Below are positions 1 to 8,750 of a stretch of DNA of 64,000 nucleotides, one piece after another. The position numbers were made by a program, and so were the translations under genes. Source of the stretch: Janibacter sp. DB-40 (GTDB taxonomy: Bacteria > Actinomycetota > Actinomycetes > Actinomycetales > Dermatophilaceae); NCBI RefSeq assembly GCF_029510815.1, contig NZ_CP120360.1, positions 2,728,001 through 2,792,000 on the forward strand, in the 5' to 3' direction. The notes beneath the pieces were generated by a model that saw nothing but the letters and a program-made list of their open reading frames with translations, was not told where the DNA came from and made no database searches. Every line of letters begins with the position of its first letter. Within the stretch, counting starts at the first letter, position 1.

Positions 1-692
1 CACGGCGGCGCGTCCCGCCAGTTGAGGCGGAGGGTGTGGAAGGCCCGGCCCAGGCGTCGGCGCCACTGCCGACCACCTCGCACGGACCTCGCCGAGACCC
101 CGACGACGAGTGACGGGTCGAGCACGATGGCGGCCCCCGGCCCGAGCACCAGGGCCAGGTCGAAGTCATCGTGCACCTCGAGGTCACGGTGCACGAGGTG
201 GGTGACCCGCTGCCAGGCCGTGCGGCGCACTGCCATGGAGGATCCCCACAGCACGTGGTGACCGGCGGCCGCCGCCCCGAGCAGGTAGTAGCTGCCGAGG
301 TAGATGACCGACAGCAGCCGCCGCAGGCCACGGGGAGCGTCGTGGAAGACGCCGATCCCCGTCACGGCCTCGTGGCCGGGATGGCCGGCCATGACGGTCC
401 CGATCCGCTCGAGCCAGTCGGTGGGCGGGCGCGTGTCGGCGTCCAACCGGGCGATGATCGCCCCGCGGGCGGCGTCGTAACCGGTCGCCGTCGCGTACGC
501 GATACCCACGTTCGGCTCCCGCACGACGCGGGCACCGTGCGAGAGCGCCACGGCGGCCGAGTGGTCGGACGAGGCGTTGTCCACGACGATGATCTCGAGC
601 GGTGGCTCGCTCTGCCGGCCCAGGGCGCGGAGGCACTCCCGCAGCAGCTCTGCGTCGTCGCGCACCGGGATGACGACACTGACCTCAGACAT
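1..692 (-). CDS. Family 2 glycosyltransferase, 3' end cut by window edge; probable carotenoid glycosyltransferase (CrtX-like)
   Basis: The gene begins at an ATG at 692 and reads about 230 codons off the window. The N-terminus MSEVSVVIPVRDDAELLREC is the typical start of a GT-A fold family 2 transferase, and an ARLDADTRP stretch supplies the DxD-type metal/nucleotide-sugar motif. The start overlaps the stop of the upstream membrane protein by 8 bp, so it is the last visible gene of the carotenoid operon. C50 carotenoid clusters in Micrococcus and Corynebacterium end in a GT (CrtX) that glucosylates the terminal hydroxyls; that role here is inference from position. The C-terminus is not visible. 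Confidence 0.75.
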   Translation of the reverse strand, partial: MSEVSVVIPVRDDAELLRECLRALGRQSEPPLEIIVVDNASSDHSAAVALSHGARVVREPNVGIAYATATGYDAARGAIIARLDADTRPPTDWLERIGTVMAGHPGHEAVTGIGVFHDAPRGLRRLLSVIYLGSYYLLGAAAAGHHVLWGSSMAVRRTAWQRVTHLVHRDLEVHDDFDLALVLGPGAAIVLDPSLVVGVSARSVRGGRQWRRRLGRAFHTLRLNWRDAPP

Positions 693-1245
693 CGCCGCCC
701 CCTCGGTGCCGAGCCAGCAGGACCGACCCGACTCCGGCACCGACGATGCCGGCGAGCAGGTCGCCCATGGTGTCGTCGTAGCCCACGACGATCCCGTCGT
801 CGAGCACACTGTGGCCGAACCACTCGCCCGCCTCCCAGACGACCCCGAGCAACGCGCCCAGGCCCACGGTCACCAGCACCGTCCCCGTGCGCGACGCACC
901 GGCGGGGAGCGCCCCCGCGCGGAGCAGCAGCACGACCAGCAGGACGGCCAGCTGGCCGTTGACGGCGGCGTGGACGAGGAGGTCGAGTGCGGGCACGGCC
1001 TCGTACCATCCGAGAGTGGCGGCCCAGGCCGCGAAGACGAGCATCGCGCCGCCCACGGCCTGGAAACTCCCCGGCAGTCCCGCCACCCGGGGCACCGTCA
1101 GGCCGAGGAGGACGAGGGCGAAGAGCGCGACCACCACCGCTCCCCACCAGAAGGCGAGGGCGAGCGAGAGCACGCCGATCACCGCCACCACGTCGGTCGC
1201 CGCGCGCGCCCACCGCGGGCCGGGCACGATCAGCTCAGGTCGCAA
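685..1245 (-). CDS. DUF2238/YjdF-like integral membrane protein in the carotenoid operon
   Basis: 186 aa with about five hydrophobic segments. The C-terminal part reads VWEAGEWFGHSV, then GYDDTMGDLLAG, which resembles the conserved Trp-Glu and DT..D signature of the DUF2238 (YjdF-like) membrane family. It overlaps the end of crtEb by 11 bp and the start of the glycosyltransferase by 8 bp, so it is co-translated with the carotenoid genes. Its function is unknown. A role in carotenoid modification or placement in the membrane is only suggested by the operon. Confidence 0.7.
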   Translation of the reverse strand: MRPELIVPGPRWARAATDVVAVIGVLSLALAFWWGAVVVALFALVLLGLTVPRVAGLPGSFQAVGGAMLVFAAWAATLGWYEAVPALDLLVHAAVNGQLAVLLVVLLLRAGALPAGASRTGTVLVTVGLGALLGVVWEAGEWFGHSVLDDGIVVGYDDTMGDLLAGIVGAGVGSVLLARHRGGGDV

Positions 1246-2137
1246 GGCTCATCCAGATGAAGAACTGGGTCAGGACGAAACCGGTGAAGAAGTTGAGCCA
1301 GATGAATCGGCGCCACCCCGCATTGGCCTGCTCGCAGTCCCGGTCCGACAGGCGCAGGAAGGGAGCGACGCTCGCGGCGTAGGGCAGGGCGAGGAGGGCG
1401 GCCCAGACAATGGGCCAGTCGGTGGCCAGGAGCAACCCCCCGGAGACGAGGTAACCGAGGAAGGCCGCCCGCACGGTCGGCGCCGCACCGAGCGCGGTGG
1501 CGACGGACGCGATGCCGGCCTCGCGGTCGGCCTCGATGTCCTGCACCGCACCGAAGGCGTGCGAGGCCATCCCCCACACGAAGAACGACCCGAGCCCCGC
1601 GAGGACGGGAGACGTCAGAGGGGTGTCGGTGAGCGCCAGCCCCAGCACGGCCGGGCTCACGAAGTGGGTGCTCGAGGTGATCGAGTCCACGACCGGGCGC
1701 TCCTTGAAGCGCAGCCCCGGGGCCGAGTAGGCGATGACCGCGAAGAGGATCACCGCGAGCGTCACCGTGGAGACGGCGTCGCCCCACAGGACGAGCAGGA
1801 CGACGAAGGGGACGTTCGTCACCACGGCGGCCCACAGCGTCAGGCGGTGCCAGCGCCGGGAGAGCACGACCCCCTCGAGCCCGCCCTTGCGTGGGTTGCG
1901 CAGGTCGGACTCGAAGTCGAAGACGTCGTTCACGCCGTACATGAGCAGGTTGTAGGGGATGAGGAACCACAGCGTCCCGACGACGAAGGTGGCGGTGAGG
2001 CCGCCACCGGACAGCAGGTACGCCGCTGCGAAGGGGTAGGCCGTGTTGATCCAGCTGACCGGACGCGAGGAGCCGACGAGCTGACGGAGGGCGCCACCGA
2101 CCGAGGGGCCGGTGTCCGCGGCCCGGGACACCGTCAT
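1235..2137 (-). CDS. crtEb: Lycopene elongase/hydratase (UbiA prenyltransferase)
   Basis: 300 aa, UbiA superfamily, with several membrane helices. The first Asp-rich motif is NDVFDFESD (about residues 75-83) and a second, DIEADRE, lies further on; these bind the Mg-diphosphate of the prenyl donor. In C50 carotenoid pathways CrtEb adds dimethylallyl units to both ends of lycopene (flavuxanthin route). The ATG at 2137 overlaps the crtYf stop as ATGA. An in-frame extension upstream reads through crtYf in the wrong frame and was rejected as the start. Lying with crtYe/crtYf makes this assignment firm. Confidence 0.9.
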   Translation of the reverse strand: MTVSRAADTGPSVGGALRQLVGSSRPVSWINTAYPFAAAYLLSGGGLTATFVVGTLWFLIPYNLLMYGVNDVFDFESDLRNPRKGGLEGVVLSRRWHRLTLWAAVVTNVPFVVLLVLWGDAVSTVTLAVILFAVIAYSAPGLRFKERPVVDSITSSTHFVSPAVLGLALTDTPLTSPVLAGLGSFFVWGMASHAFGAVQDIEADREAGIASVATALGAAPTVRAAFLGYLVSGGLLLATDWPIVWAALLALPYAASVAPFLRLSDRDCEQANAGWRRFIWLNFFTGFVLTQFFIWMSLAT

Positions 2138-2445
2138 GACCGAACCTCGCGGGCACCGAGCAGCTCGTCCGCGGCGGGAAGCACGAGACCGGCGACCACG
2201 GGCCAGGCCAGGTCCTCCACGGGGGCGAGCCACAGCCGCACGCCCAGCAGCGAGGACTCGTCGAACCGGAAGAGGTCGGTGAGGATCATCAGGCTGTCGA
2301 AGACCACCGTGAGCACCACCAGGACCGCGATGGTCCCGCCCGTCGTGAGCCACCACCGCGCGGTCAGGCCACACCGGAGGGTGGCGAAGAGCGCCACGGC
2401 CGCCGACAGGGCGACGAAGACGCAGGCGAGGCCGGCGTACGTCAT
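2134..2445 (-). CDS. crtYf: C50 carotenoid epsilon-cyclase subunit
   Basis: 103 aa, three hydrophobic segments, lycopene cyclase domain family. The core DSLMILTDLFRFDESSLLG and the PVEDLAWPVV stretch (PxEE/PxED motif) are typical of heterodimeric CrtYe/CrtYf cyclases. It acts with the adjacent crtYe product to cyclise the C50 precursor to decaprenoxanthin- or sarcinaxanthin-type carotenoids. The ATG at 2445 overlaps the crtYe stop, and its own stop overlaps the crtEb start, each by 4 bp. Which ring type is formed cannot be told from sequence alone. Confidence 0.88.
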   Translation of the reverse strand: MTYAGLACVFVALSAAVALFATLRCGLTARWWLTTGGTIAVLVVLTVVFDSLMILTDLFRFDESSLLGVRLWLAPVEDLAWPVVAGLVLPAADELLGAREVRS

Positions 2446-2765
2446 CGCGGCCTCGTCCCGGCATGGCCGACGGCCAGGCCCACGAGCCCGCGCAGGACCA
2501 GAGTGGTGTAGCAGAGGAAGCCGATGAACAGCAGCTCCTCGACCGGCAGCTCCGGCGCCAGCAGCAGCCCGGTCATGATCTCGCTCTCGCCCCGGTGGTA
2601 GAAGCCCAGCCGGATCGCCACCACGTCCCACAGCAGGAAGAGCAGGATGCCACCGCCGAGCACGATGGCGCTGCGTCGCCGGGCGCGCCACAGCACGAGC
2701 GAGAAGCGCGCGTCGAGCAGGGCCATGCAGCCGATGAGCAGGACGAGCACGGCCCCGTAGACCAT
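2442..2765 (-). CDS. crtYe: C50 carotenoid epsilon-cyclase subunit
   Basis: 107 aa membrane protein, lycopene cyclase domain. LLFLLWDVVAIRLGFYHRGE and the PELPVEELLF motif (PxEE) are the usual conserved parts. It forms the active cyclase with CrtYf. The start is ambiguous: ATG at 2765 (MVYGAVLV), or a GTG at 2774 that would overlap the crtI stop as GTGA, like every other junction in this operon. I kept the ATG because the protein then begins with the first membrane helix, as in relatives. Confidence 0.87.
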   Translation of the reverse strand: MVYGAVLVLLIGCMALLDARFSLVLWRARRRSAIVLGGGILLFLLWDVVAIRLGFYHRGESEIMTGLLLAPELPVEELLFIGFLCYTTLVLRGLVGLAVGHAGTRPR

Positions 2766-2770
2766 CGAGA

Positions 2771-4393
2771 TCACGTCACGCCCCCGTCCCGAGGAGGCGC
2801 CGCGGGCCCCGTCGGGGAGGGCCCGCTCGAGGTGTCGCCGCGCAGGTGCTTCAGCACCAGCTCGGCGCTGATCAGGCACATCGGCAGGCCGATGCCCGGG
2901 ATGGTGCTCGATCCGGCGTAGTAGAGGCCGTCCACGTGCCGGGAGCGATTGCGGCTGCGGAACATCGCGCTCTGTCGCAGGGTGTGACCCGGTCCGAGCA
3001 TGCCGCCCTGCCACGCGTTCAGGTCGGCCGCGAAGTCGCCGGGTCCGATGGTCCGGCGCACCACGACGCGGTCCGCGAGGTCGGGCACGTCGGCCCACTG
3101 CGCGACCTGCGCGACGGCCCGGTCGGCGACCTCCTCGATGCCGGGGTCGCCGCTCCCGTCCGCACCGCCGCGCCCGAGGGCCGGCTCGGCGGGCACGGGG
3201 ACGAGCACGAACAGGTTCTCGTGCCCCTCCGGGGCGACGCCGTCGTCCGTGGCCGAGGGCTTGCAGACGTAGGCCGACGCCGGGTCGGGGACCCGGCCGG
3301 CGAAGATCGCGTCGAAGTTGGCGTGCCAGTCCCGGGTGAAGAAGAGGTTGTGGTGGGCCAGCGTGGGCAGTCGCCCGCGCACCCCGAGGAGGACCAGGAC
3401 GGCGCCGGGCCCGCTGGCGCGGCGATCCCAGTAGCGCTGCGGGTAGGTGCGCAGCCCCTCCGGCAGCAGCCTGGTCTCGAGGTGGTGCAGGTCGCCTGCC
3501 CCGACCACGATGTCCGCGTCGTGATGGTGTGCCCGGCCGTCCGGCTCCTGCCACCGCACCCCGGTCGCACGAGCGCGACGTCGGGACGCTCGCGCGCGCA
3601 GTCCGGTGGCCTTCGTGGGCGTGGTGGTCACCTCGGTCACGGTCGCGCCCGTGTGGACGCGCACCCCGCGCCCGGTCGCCAGGTCGGCGATGACCTCGAT
3701 GAGGCGGGTGAAGCCCCCTTCGGGATAGCCGACACCGCCGGTCAGGTCGAGCGAGCTCATCAGGTGGTACATGCTCGGGGTCCGGTCCGGCGAGGACCCG
3801 AGGAAGACCGCCGGGTAACCGAGCAGCTGGCGCAGCCTCCCGTCACGGAACCGCGCCGCCACGAACGACTCGAGCGACCTGGCCAGCAGTGGCAGCAGCT
3901 GCGGCACCCGTCGGAGCACGTCGGGGTGCGCCAGCGCGAAGGGGGAGGTGAAGTTCGTGTACAGGAAGTGGCGTATCGCCATGTCGTAGGTGTCCGACGC
4001 CGAGGACAGGTACGAGGAGAGCTCCCCTGCCGCGCCCGGCTCGATCCGCTCGAACACCTCGAGATTGGCCCCGGTGTCGGCGTGCACGTCCAGCTGCGAC
4101 GGCCGCGCCTGCGGCGTCCCCTCGAAGAAGACCCGGTAGGCCGGGTCAAGTGCCCGGACCGGGAGCTGCTCCGCGGCGGTCGTGCCGAGCAGCCGGAAGA
4201 AGTGCTCGAAGACCTCCGGCATGAGGTACCACGACGGTCCGGTGTCGAAGCGGAACCCGTCCGCCGACCAGGTCCCCGCGCGACCACCGAGCGCCTGCTG
4301 CTGCTCGAAGAGGTCGACCTCGTGGCCGTCCGAGGCGAGGAGAGCAGCGGTGGCGAGGCCGGCGATCCCGCCGCCGACGACCGCGACCCTCAT
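2771..4393 (-). CDS. crtI: Phytoene desaturase
   Basis: 540 aa, flavin amine oxidase-like. The N-terminal dinucleotide-binding fold VAVVGGGIAGLATAALLASD and the C-terminal YYAGSSTIPGIGLPMCLISA (bacterial-type phytoene dehydrogenase signature) are clear. It converts phytoene to lycopene, the substrate of CrtEb. Length fits the family (about 500-550). The start overlaps the crtB stop by 4 bp (ATGA). It contains two copies of the CGAAGGGGG 9-mer (3714 and 3937), one in each orientation, without harming the frame. Confidence 0.95.
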   Translation of the reverse strand: MRVAVVGGGIAGLATAALLASDGHEVDLFEQQQALGGRAGTWSADGFRFDTGPSWYLMPEVFEHFFRLLGTTAAEQLPVRALDPAYRVFFEGTPQARPSQLDVHADTGANLEVFERIEPGAAGELSSYLSSASDTYDMAIRHFLYTNFTSPFALAHPDVLRRVPQLLPLLARSLESFVAARFRDGRLRQLLGYPAVFLGSSPDRTPSMYHLMSSLDLTGGVGYPEGGFTRLIEVIADLATGRGVRVHTGATVTEVTTTPTKATGLRARASRRRARATGVRWQEPDGRAHHHDADIVVGAGDLHHLETRLLPEGLRTYPQRYWDRRASGPGAVLVLLGVRGRLPTLAHHNLFFTRDWHANFDAIFAGRVPDPASAYVCKPSATDDGVAPEGHENLFVLVPVPAEPALGRGGADGSGDPGIEEVADRAVAQVAQWADVPDLADRVVVRRTIGPGDFAADLNAWQGGMLGPGHTLRQSAMFRSRNRSRHVDGLYYAGSSTIPGIGLPMCLISAELVLKHLRGDTSSGPSPTGPAAPPRDGGVT

Positions 4394-5253
4394 CGCACGA
4401 CCAGGGCCCTGCGCGCGATGATGCGCGCCTTGTCGAGGTCGGGGACCCGCACGCGCTCGCGCGCGATCTGCTCTGCCGGGGTGGCGCGCAGTCGCAGCGA
4501 GAGCGCCTCGAAGAGCGCGTGCGCCGCTCGCACCGCGCGCCTGCTGCTCGGGGGCAGCTGCTCGATCGCCCGGGCGGCTGCGCGCAGGTCCCCGTCGATG
4601 TCGTCGAGCAGCTGGTCGCGCTGGTCGTCGGTGAAGGTCCCTCGGTCGACACCGGGCAGGTACGACCGGCCGAGGAGCTCGTGGTCGCTGTGGAGGTCGC
4701 GCAGGAAGTTCACCTTCTGGAAGGCGGCGCCCAGCCGACGGGCACCGGGCGCGAGGTCCTCGTAGCGGCGCTCGTCACCGGAGACGAAGACACGCAGGCA
4801 CATCAGCCCCACGACCTCCGCCGACCCGTAGACATAGCGGTCGAGCGTCTCCGTGTCGTGGCGACGCAGGGAGAGGTCGGCCCGCATGGCGGCGAAGAAC
4901 GGGTCGACGAGGTCGGTCCCGATGCCGTGCTCGAGTGCAGTGCGCGCGAAGGCGTGGACGACGAGGTTGGCGCTCGCTCCGCAGGCGAGCGCGCGGTGGG
5001 TCTCCTGCTGCAACCCGTCGAGGAGCCGGCGACGCTGGTCGGCGTCCCACGGCTGGCTCTCGTCGTCCACGAGCTCGTCGGCCACCCGCACGAAGGCGTA
5101 GATGGAGCACACGTGGGTGCGTACGGGCTGCTGCAGGAGCCGCGTCGCCCACCCGAAGGAGGTCGAGTAGCGGTCGATCACGACGGCGGCACTCGCGTGG
5201 GCGACCTCGTCATAGGTCGGCGAGGCCCTCGCACGAAGCGGATTGCGCACCAT
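4390..5253 (-). CDS. crtB: Phytoene synthase
   Basis: 287 aa squalene/phytoene synthase. The first Asp-rich motif DELVDD (about residues 58-63) and second RDLHSDHELLGRSYLP (about 187-202) bind the diphosphates of two GGPP molecules. It is the first gene of the crtB-crtI-crtYe-crtYf-crtEb operon. No crtE (GGPP synthase) precedes it, as it does in many such clusters; upstream is only a tRNA terminator and tRNA-Ser, so GGPP must come from elsewhere in the genome. The promoter should lie in the 40 bp between 5254 and the hairpin at 5297, or transcription reads through it. Confidence 0.94.
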   Translation of the reverse strand: MVRNPLRARASPTYDEVAHASAAVVIDRYSTSFGWATRLLQQPVRTHVCSIYAFVRVADELVDDESQPWDADQRRRLLDGLQQETHRALACGASANLVVHAFARTALEHGIGTDLVDPFFAAMRADLSLRRHDTETLDRYVYGSAEVVGLMCLRVFVSGDERRYEDLAPGARRLGAAFQKVNFLRDLHSDHELLGRSYLPGVDRGTFTDDQRDQLLDDIDGDLRAAARAIEQLPPSSRRAVRAAHALFEALSLRLRATPAEQIARERVRVPDLDKARIIARRALVVR

Positions 5254-5296
5254 GTGTCAGAAGGTACCCGTCATCCCCGGCCGAATCCGCCCCGGC

Positions 5297-5332
5297 AGAC
5301 GGCCCGACCGCTCGCGAGCGGTCGGGCCGTCT
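5297..5332 (-). terminator. Perfect hairpin downstream of tRNA-Ser(CGA)
   Basis: A 36-bp perfect palindrome, with arms built on GACGGCCCGACCGCTCGCGA, lies between the tRNA-Ser gene and crtB. A T-rich end is seen on the plus strand (TCTCTTGG) and no U tract on the minus strand. It most likely ends or processes the tRNA transcript and separates it from the carotenoid operon. Confidence 0.65.
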
Positions 5333-5370
5333 CTTGGTGCCGGACGGCATCCGGGCCCCTCGGGGCCCCG

Positions 5371-5460
5371 TGGCGGTGGCGGTGGGATTTGAACCCACGG
5401 TCGGCGTCAACCGACAAACGCTTTCGAGGCGTTCTCCTTAGGCCGCTCGGACACGCCACC
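5371..5460 (-). tRNA. tRNA-Ser (anticodon CGA)
   Basis: 90 nt class II tRNA read on the minus strand. The acceptor stem GGTGGCG pairs with CGCCACC, the anticodon loop is CTCGAAA, and a long variable arm (GTCGGTTGACGCCGAC) is followed by the T loop TTCAAAT. The discriminator is G, and the CCA end is encoded, unlike the three other tRNA genes in this window. It reads UCG codons. Confidence 0.95.
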
Positions 5461-5549
5461 GCCGAGAAGGGTACCGGAGCACCGCTCCGAGCGAGAAACC
5501 GGCCGCGCCCCCGAGCACACGGGCACGGGCGAAGGGGGGCGACCCCGCG

Positions 5550-6029
5550 TCAGCGGTGGTCGGCGAAGAAGTCCAGCAGGAGGTCCGCGGCCTGCTGCTC
5601 GCGCACGCCACCGACGACCTCGACCCGGTGGGTCGAACGGCGGTCGCGCACGATGTCCCACACGGAGCCGCAGCCGCCCATCTTCGGGTCCCAGGCCCCG
5701 AGAACGATCCGGTCGACCCGGGCGAGTGCACTCGCGCCCGCGCACATCGGGCAGGGCTCGAGCGTGACGACGAGGGTGCACCCGGTCAGGCGCCACTCCC
5801 CCTTCGCCCGTGCCGCGGCCCGCAGGGCGACCACCTCGGCATGGCCGGTCGGGTCCCCCTCGCGCTCGCGCACGTTCCTCCCTTCGCCGATGATCTCGCC
5901 CTCCGCGTCGACGACGACCGCGCCCACCGGGATGTCCCCGTCGGCGGCGGCCTGCTCGGCCAGCTGCAGGGCGTGGTCCATCCACGCCTCCTCGGCGGGC
6001 CGCTGCGGGCGGGTCGGATCGTGGCTCAC
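5550..6029 (-). CDS. tadA: tRNA adenosine(34) deaminase / nucleoside deaminase
   Basis: 159 aa from a GTG at 6029; an internal ATG at 5981 ([10 protein letters not shown]) would give 143 aa, close to the family core. Zinc site and proton shuttle: HAEVVAL (His, Glu) and PCPMCAG (two Cys). TadA converts A34 to inosine in tRNA-Arg(ACG), a gene for which is present at 32264. It is divergent from upp with only 33 bp between the two starts. A guanine or cytosine deaminase of the same fold cannot be fully excluded. Confidence 0.85.
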   Translation of the reverse strand: MSHDPTRPQRPAEEAWMDHALQLAEQAAADGDIPVGAVVVDAEGEIIGEGRNVREREGDPTGHAEVVALRAAARAKGEWRLTGCTLVVTLEPCPMCAGASALARVDRIVLGAWDPKMGGCGSVWDIVRDRRSTHRVEVVGGVREQQAADLLLDFFADHR

Positions 6030-6062
6030 GCCCACAGTCTCCCGCACGGTAGGTTCGGGCCC

Positions 6063-6701
6063 ATGCGCGTCACCGTCCCGGACCATCCGCTCATCGCCCA
6101 CAAGCTGACCTACCTGCGGAAGAAGGACACGGACAGCCCGACCTTCCGCCGGCTCGCGGACGAGCTGGTCACGCTCCTGGCGTACGAGGCGACCCGCGAG
6201 GTGCGGTGCGTGCCCTTCGACATCGACACGCCCGTCGCGCCGACCACCGGCATGAAGCTGTCGACGCCCAAGCCGCTGGTCGTGCCGATCCTGCGCGCCG
6301 GGCTCGGGATGCTCGAGGGCATGGTCCGCCTGCTGCCGACGGCCGAGGTCGGCTTCCTCGGGATGCTGCGCAACGAGGAGACGCTCGAGGCGATCACCTA
6401 CGCCAACCGGCTGCCCGACGACCTCTCCGGCCGGCAGTGCTACGTCATCGACCCGATGCTCGCCACCGGCGGCACGCTGGCGATGTCGATCCAGTACCTC
6501 GTCGAGCGCGGTGCCGACGACATCACGGCGGTGACCCTCATCGCGGCCCCCGAAGGCATCGACGCCCTGGAACGCGAGCTGGGTGACCTGCAGGTGCCGA
6601 TCCGGCTGGTCACGGGCGCCATCGACGAGCGCCTCGACGACAACGGCTACATCGTCCCGGGGCTGGGAGACGCCGGGGACCGCCTCTACGGCATCGTCTG
6701 A
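6063..6701 (+). CDS. upp: Uracil phosphoribosyltransferase
   Basis: 212 aa, full family length. The PRPP-binding loop is [13 protein letters not shown] (about residues 126-138) and the uracil-binding end is [10 protein letters not shown]. It converts uracil plus PRPP to UMP in pyrimidine salvage. The ATG at 6063 was chosen because [16 protein letters not shown] matches the usual N-terminus. A TAGGTT hexamer about 8 nt upstream of the ATG could be a -10 for a nearly leaderless transcript. Confidence 0.96.
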   Translation: MRVTVPDHPLIAHKLTYLRKKDTDSPTFRRLADELVTLLAYEATREVRCVPFDIDTPVAPTTGMKLSTPKPLVVPILRAGLGMLEGMVRLLPTAEVGFLGMLRNEETLEAITYANRLPDDLSGRQCYVIDPMLATGGTLAMSIQYLVERGADDITAVTLIAAPEGIDALERELGDLQVPIRLVTGAIDERLDDNGYIVPGLGDAGDRLYGIV

Positions 6702-6851
6702 CTCGGCGTCGCGCCTGGGTCACCGGGGGGCGAAGGGGGCGGCGCGCCCGCAGGGGGCGGGGTCTCTCGTCCCACAGGTCACATCTGCAACACTGAAGCG
6801 TCCTACTGCGCCGTGAGCGGCCAGCCGCCCGATGACGGAGAAGAACGACCC

Positions 6852-7025
6852 ATGAACGCGCCACCGATCAAGAAGATCGTCCTCTGGCTGGTCACGATCT
6901 TCCTCCTCTACGCGATCCTGACCTCCCCCACCGACGCCGCCGACATGGTCGACACCGGGTGGGGGATCCTCGCCGACGGGGTGGACAACATCGGTCAGTT
7001 CTTCGACTCGCTGATCAACCGGTGA
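6852..7025 (+). CDS. Small single-pass membrane protein
   Basis: 57 aa from the ATG at 6852 (MNAPPIKK), preceded by a GGAG box about 10 nt upstream; a GTG at 6813 is in frame but has no better ribosome site. One hydrophobic helix (IVLWLVTIFLLYAIL) is followed by a short DNIGQFFDSL amphipathic tail. It ends 5 bp before the PH-domain gene, so the two form an operon. Function is unknown. Confidence 0.7.
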   Translation: MNAPPIKKIVLWLVTIFLLYAILTSPTDAADMVDTGWGILADGVDNIGQFFDSLINR

Positions 7026-7029
7026 CGCG

Positions 7030-7734
7030 GTGCCGGCGCGCCTCGACCGCCACGGCGTAGACCGGTACCTCCTGCCCGGGGAGACGCCGGCCGCGGAGAT
7101 CAGGTACCACCCGATCGTCCTGCTCAAGCCGGCGCTGGTCGTCCTCGCGGCCACCGTCCTCGCACTGTGGCTCGACCTGTCCATCAGCATCGCCAACGCC
7201 GGGATCCTCACCTACGTCTGGGTCCTGTGGTTCATCGCCTTCCTCTGGGCCGCCTGGCAGTGGATCGAGTGGCGCCACACCCAGGTCGTGGCCACCGACA
7301 AGCGGATCGTCCTCTTCGAGGGGTGGATCAACCACAAGGTCTCGATGATGCCGCTGAAGAAGGTCACCGACATGGGGTACGAGCGTTCCCTGCTCGGCCG
7401 GCTGCTCGGCTACGGCACCTTCGTCCTCGAGAGCGCCGGGCAGGACCAGCGGCTGTCGAAGATCTCCTTCGTCCCGAACCCGGACGACAACTACCGCGCC
7501 ATCTGCGCCGTCGTCTTCGGCCTGCCGAGCAACCTCGTGGACGACGAGGACCCGCGGCACCCGGACGGCCCCGCCGGCGGCACCTGGACCGACGAGCCCT
7601 TCGACGACGACCCCGACCGGGACGACCCGCGGGTGCACACCGGCTCCATCTACCGCAGCCCCGACCTGCTGCGGCGCGACCACGACGCCGACACCGGTGA
7701 GCTCCCGCCGTACGACCCCGGCTACGACGAGTGA
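7030..7734 (+). CDS. PH domain-containing membrane protein (bPH2/YdbS-like)
   Basis: 234 aa from a GTG at 7030. Two hydrophobic segments (about residues 36-75) are followed by a bacterial PH domain: QVVATDKRIVLFEGWINHKV, LKKVTDMGYERSLLGRLLGY, GTFVLESAGQ. The C-terminal 60 residues are acidic and low in complexity (DDDPDRDD). This type of protein is common in Actinobacteria and its molecular role is unknown. The 3' end overlaps that of the convergent gene at 7722 by 13 bp. Confidence 0.85.
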   Translation: MPARLDRHGVDRYLLPGETPAAEIRYHPIVLLKPALVVLAATVLALWLDLSISIANAGILTYVWVLWFIAFLWAAWQWIEWRHTQVVATDKRIVLFEGWINHKVSMMPLKKVTDMGYERSLLGRLLGYGTFVLESAGQDQRLSKISFVPNPDDNYRAICAVVFGLPSNLVDDEDPRHPDGPAGGTWTDEPFDDDPDRDDPRVHTGSIYRSPDLLRRDHDADTGELPPYDPGYDE

Positions 7735-8750
7735 GGCGAAGGGGGCGGCTCGGCTCCCCCCTTCGCCGCCGGGGAGAGGCCGGACCGGCCCCCGCCGCGC
7801 AGCGACCGGCGGGCCCGCACGACGGCATCGGTGGCATCCCACGCGGTGACGAGGAGGACACCCGCCCCGACGAGGATGACGGCGACGGACTGGTCGAGGA
7901 CCAGGTCGAACCTCTCTCCCACAGTCGCCTGCAGGTCGGTCAGCAGGTCTCCGCGGCCGAGCAGCCACAGCGTCACGACCGCGGCAGCGACGTTCGCGAC
8001 GACCGCCAGGGCAGCCAGGGTCGGCGTCCACCTGCCGACACGCCAGGCGATCGGCGCGAGCACCGCCTCGACGAGGAAGAGGCCGACGACGACCACCTCC
8101 CAGACCAGGGCCAGGGAGGGATCGAGCACCTGCAGACCCGGCTGTCCCACACCGGCGAACTGCCACACCACCACGGCCCCGACCGCGCAGGTCCACATCA
8201 CCTGCGAGACCATCTGGCCCGTCGGGTAGTGCCGCCACGGCACATCGGCCGTCAGCTGGTCGGGGCCCCACCGGCTCAGCGGCCGGTCCCGCTCGTGCTC
8301 GGGCCGCGAGCGCTCCACCAGGGCGAAGGTCGCCCCGGTCCAGAAGCCCACGTGCACGGCCACGGTCAGGGCGAGGAGAGCCGCATCGAGGGCGACCTGC
8401 CCGATGTGGGCGCCGCCCGTCATCAGGTTCACCGCCGCGGAGACGACGAAGACGATGGCGGGCACGGCGGCCATGAGGATCTTCAGCAACCGGATGAAGT
8501 CGGGATAGACGGCCGGACCGATGAGGTGGTTGGGCATCCCGCCGTACTCGCGAGCGAGGACGTCGGGGTCGCCGAGCTCGGTGAGCGCCTCGCGCTCGGC
8601 CGCCTCCGGTCGTGCTCCCGCCTCGACCTTGGCCTCGATGGTCTCCGCCAGGGCACTGCGCAGTTCCTCGGCGACGTCGGGACCGATCTCCTCGGGCAGG
8701 TGCCGGGTGACGACCCAGACGTAGCGCTCGGTCAGCGTGCTCGTACTCAT
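7722..8750 (-). CDS. Membrane protein with HAAS-type N-terminal domain, PadR partner
   Basis: 342 aa. The N-terminal 70 residues (TERYVWVVTRHLPEEIG ... ALTELGDPDVLAREYGG) look like the HAAS/permease-prefix domain found beside PadR regulators. Six or so membrane helices follow. The ATG at 8750 overlaps the padR stop as ATGA; an in-frame extension through padR is not real. The C-terminal tail (KGGAEPPPSPHSS) is encoded by the terminator hairpin at 7735-7767. It is probably a PadR-controlled envelope function; the substrate is not evident. Confidence 0.8.
   Translation of the reverse strand: MSTSTLTERYVWVVTRHLPEEIGPDVAEELRSALAETIEAKVEAGARPEAAEREALTELGDPDVLAREYGGMPNHLIGPAVYPDFIRLLKILMAAVPAIVFVVSAAVNLMTGGAHIGQVALDAALLALTVAVHVGFWTGATFALVERSRPEHERDRPLSRWGPDQLTADVPWRHYPTGQMVSQVMWTCAVGAVVVWQFAGVGQPGLQVLDPSLALVWEVVVVGLFLVEAVLAPIAWRVGRWTPTLAALAVVANVAAAVVTLWLLGRGDLLTDLQATVGERFDLVLDQSVAVILVGAGVLLVTAWDATDAVVRARRSLRGGGRSGLSPAAKGGAEPPPSPHSS
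7735..7767. terminator. Bidirectional terminator built from paired CGAAGGGGG
   Basis: Arms GGCGAAGGGGG (7735-7745) and CCCCCTTCGCC (7757-7767) flank an 11-nt loop. It sits at the junction of two convergent genes and lies inside the last codons of the minus-strand gene. Confidence 0.75.

Noticed and set aside
6813..6851. GTG at 6813 as start of the small membrane protein
   Set aside because: It lacks a ribosome site, while ATG 6852 has GGAG at good distance and starts close to the helix.
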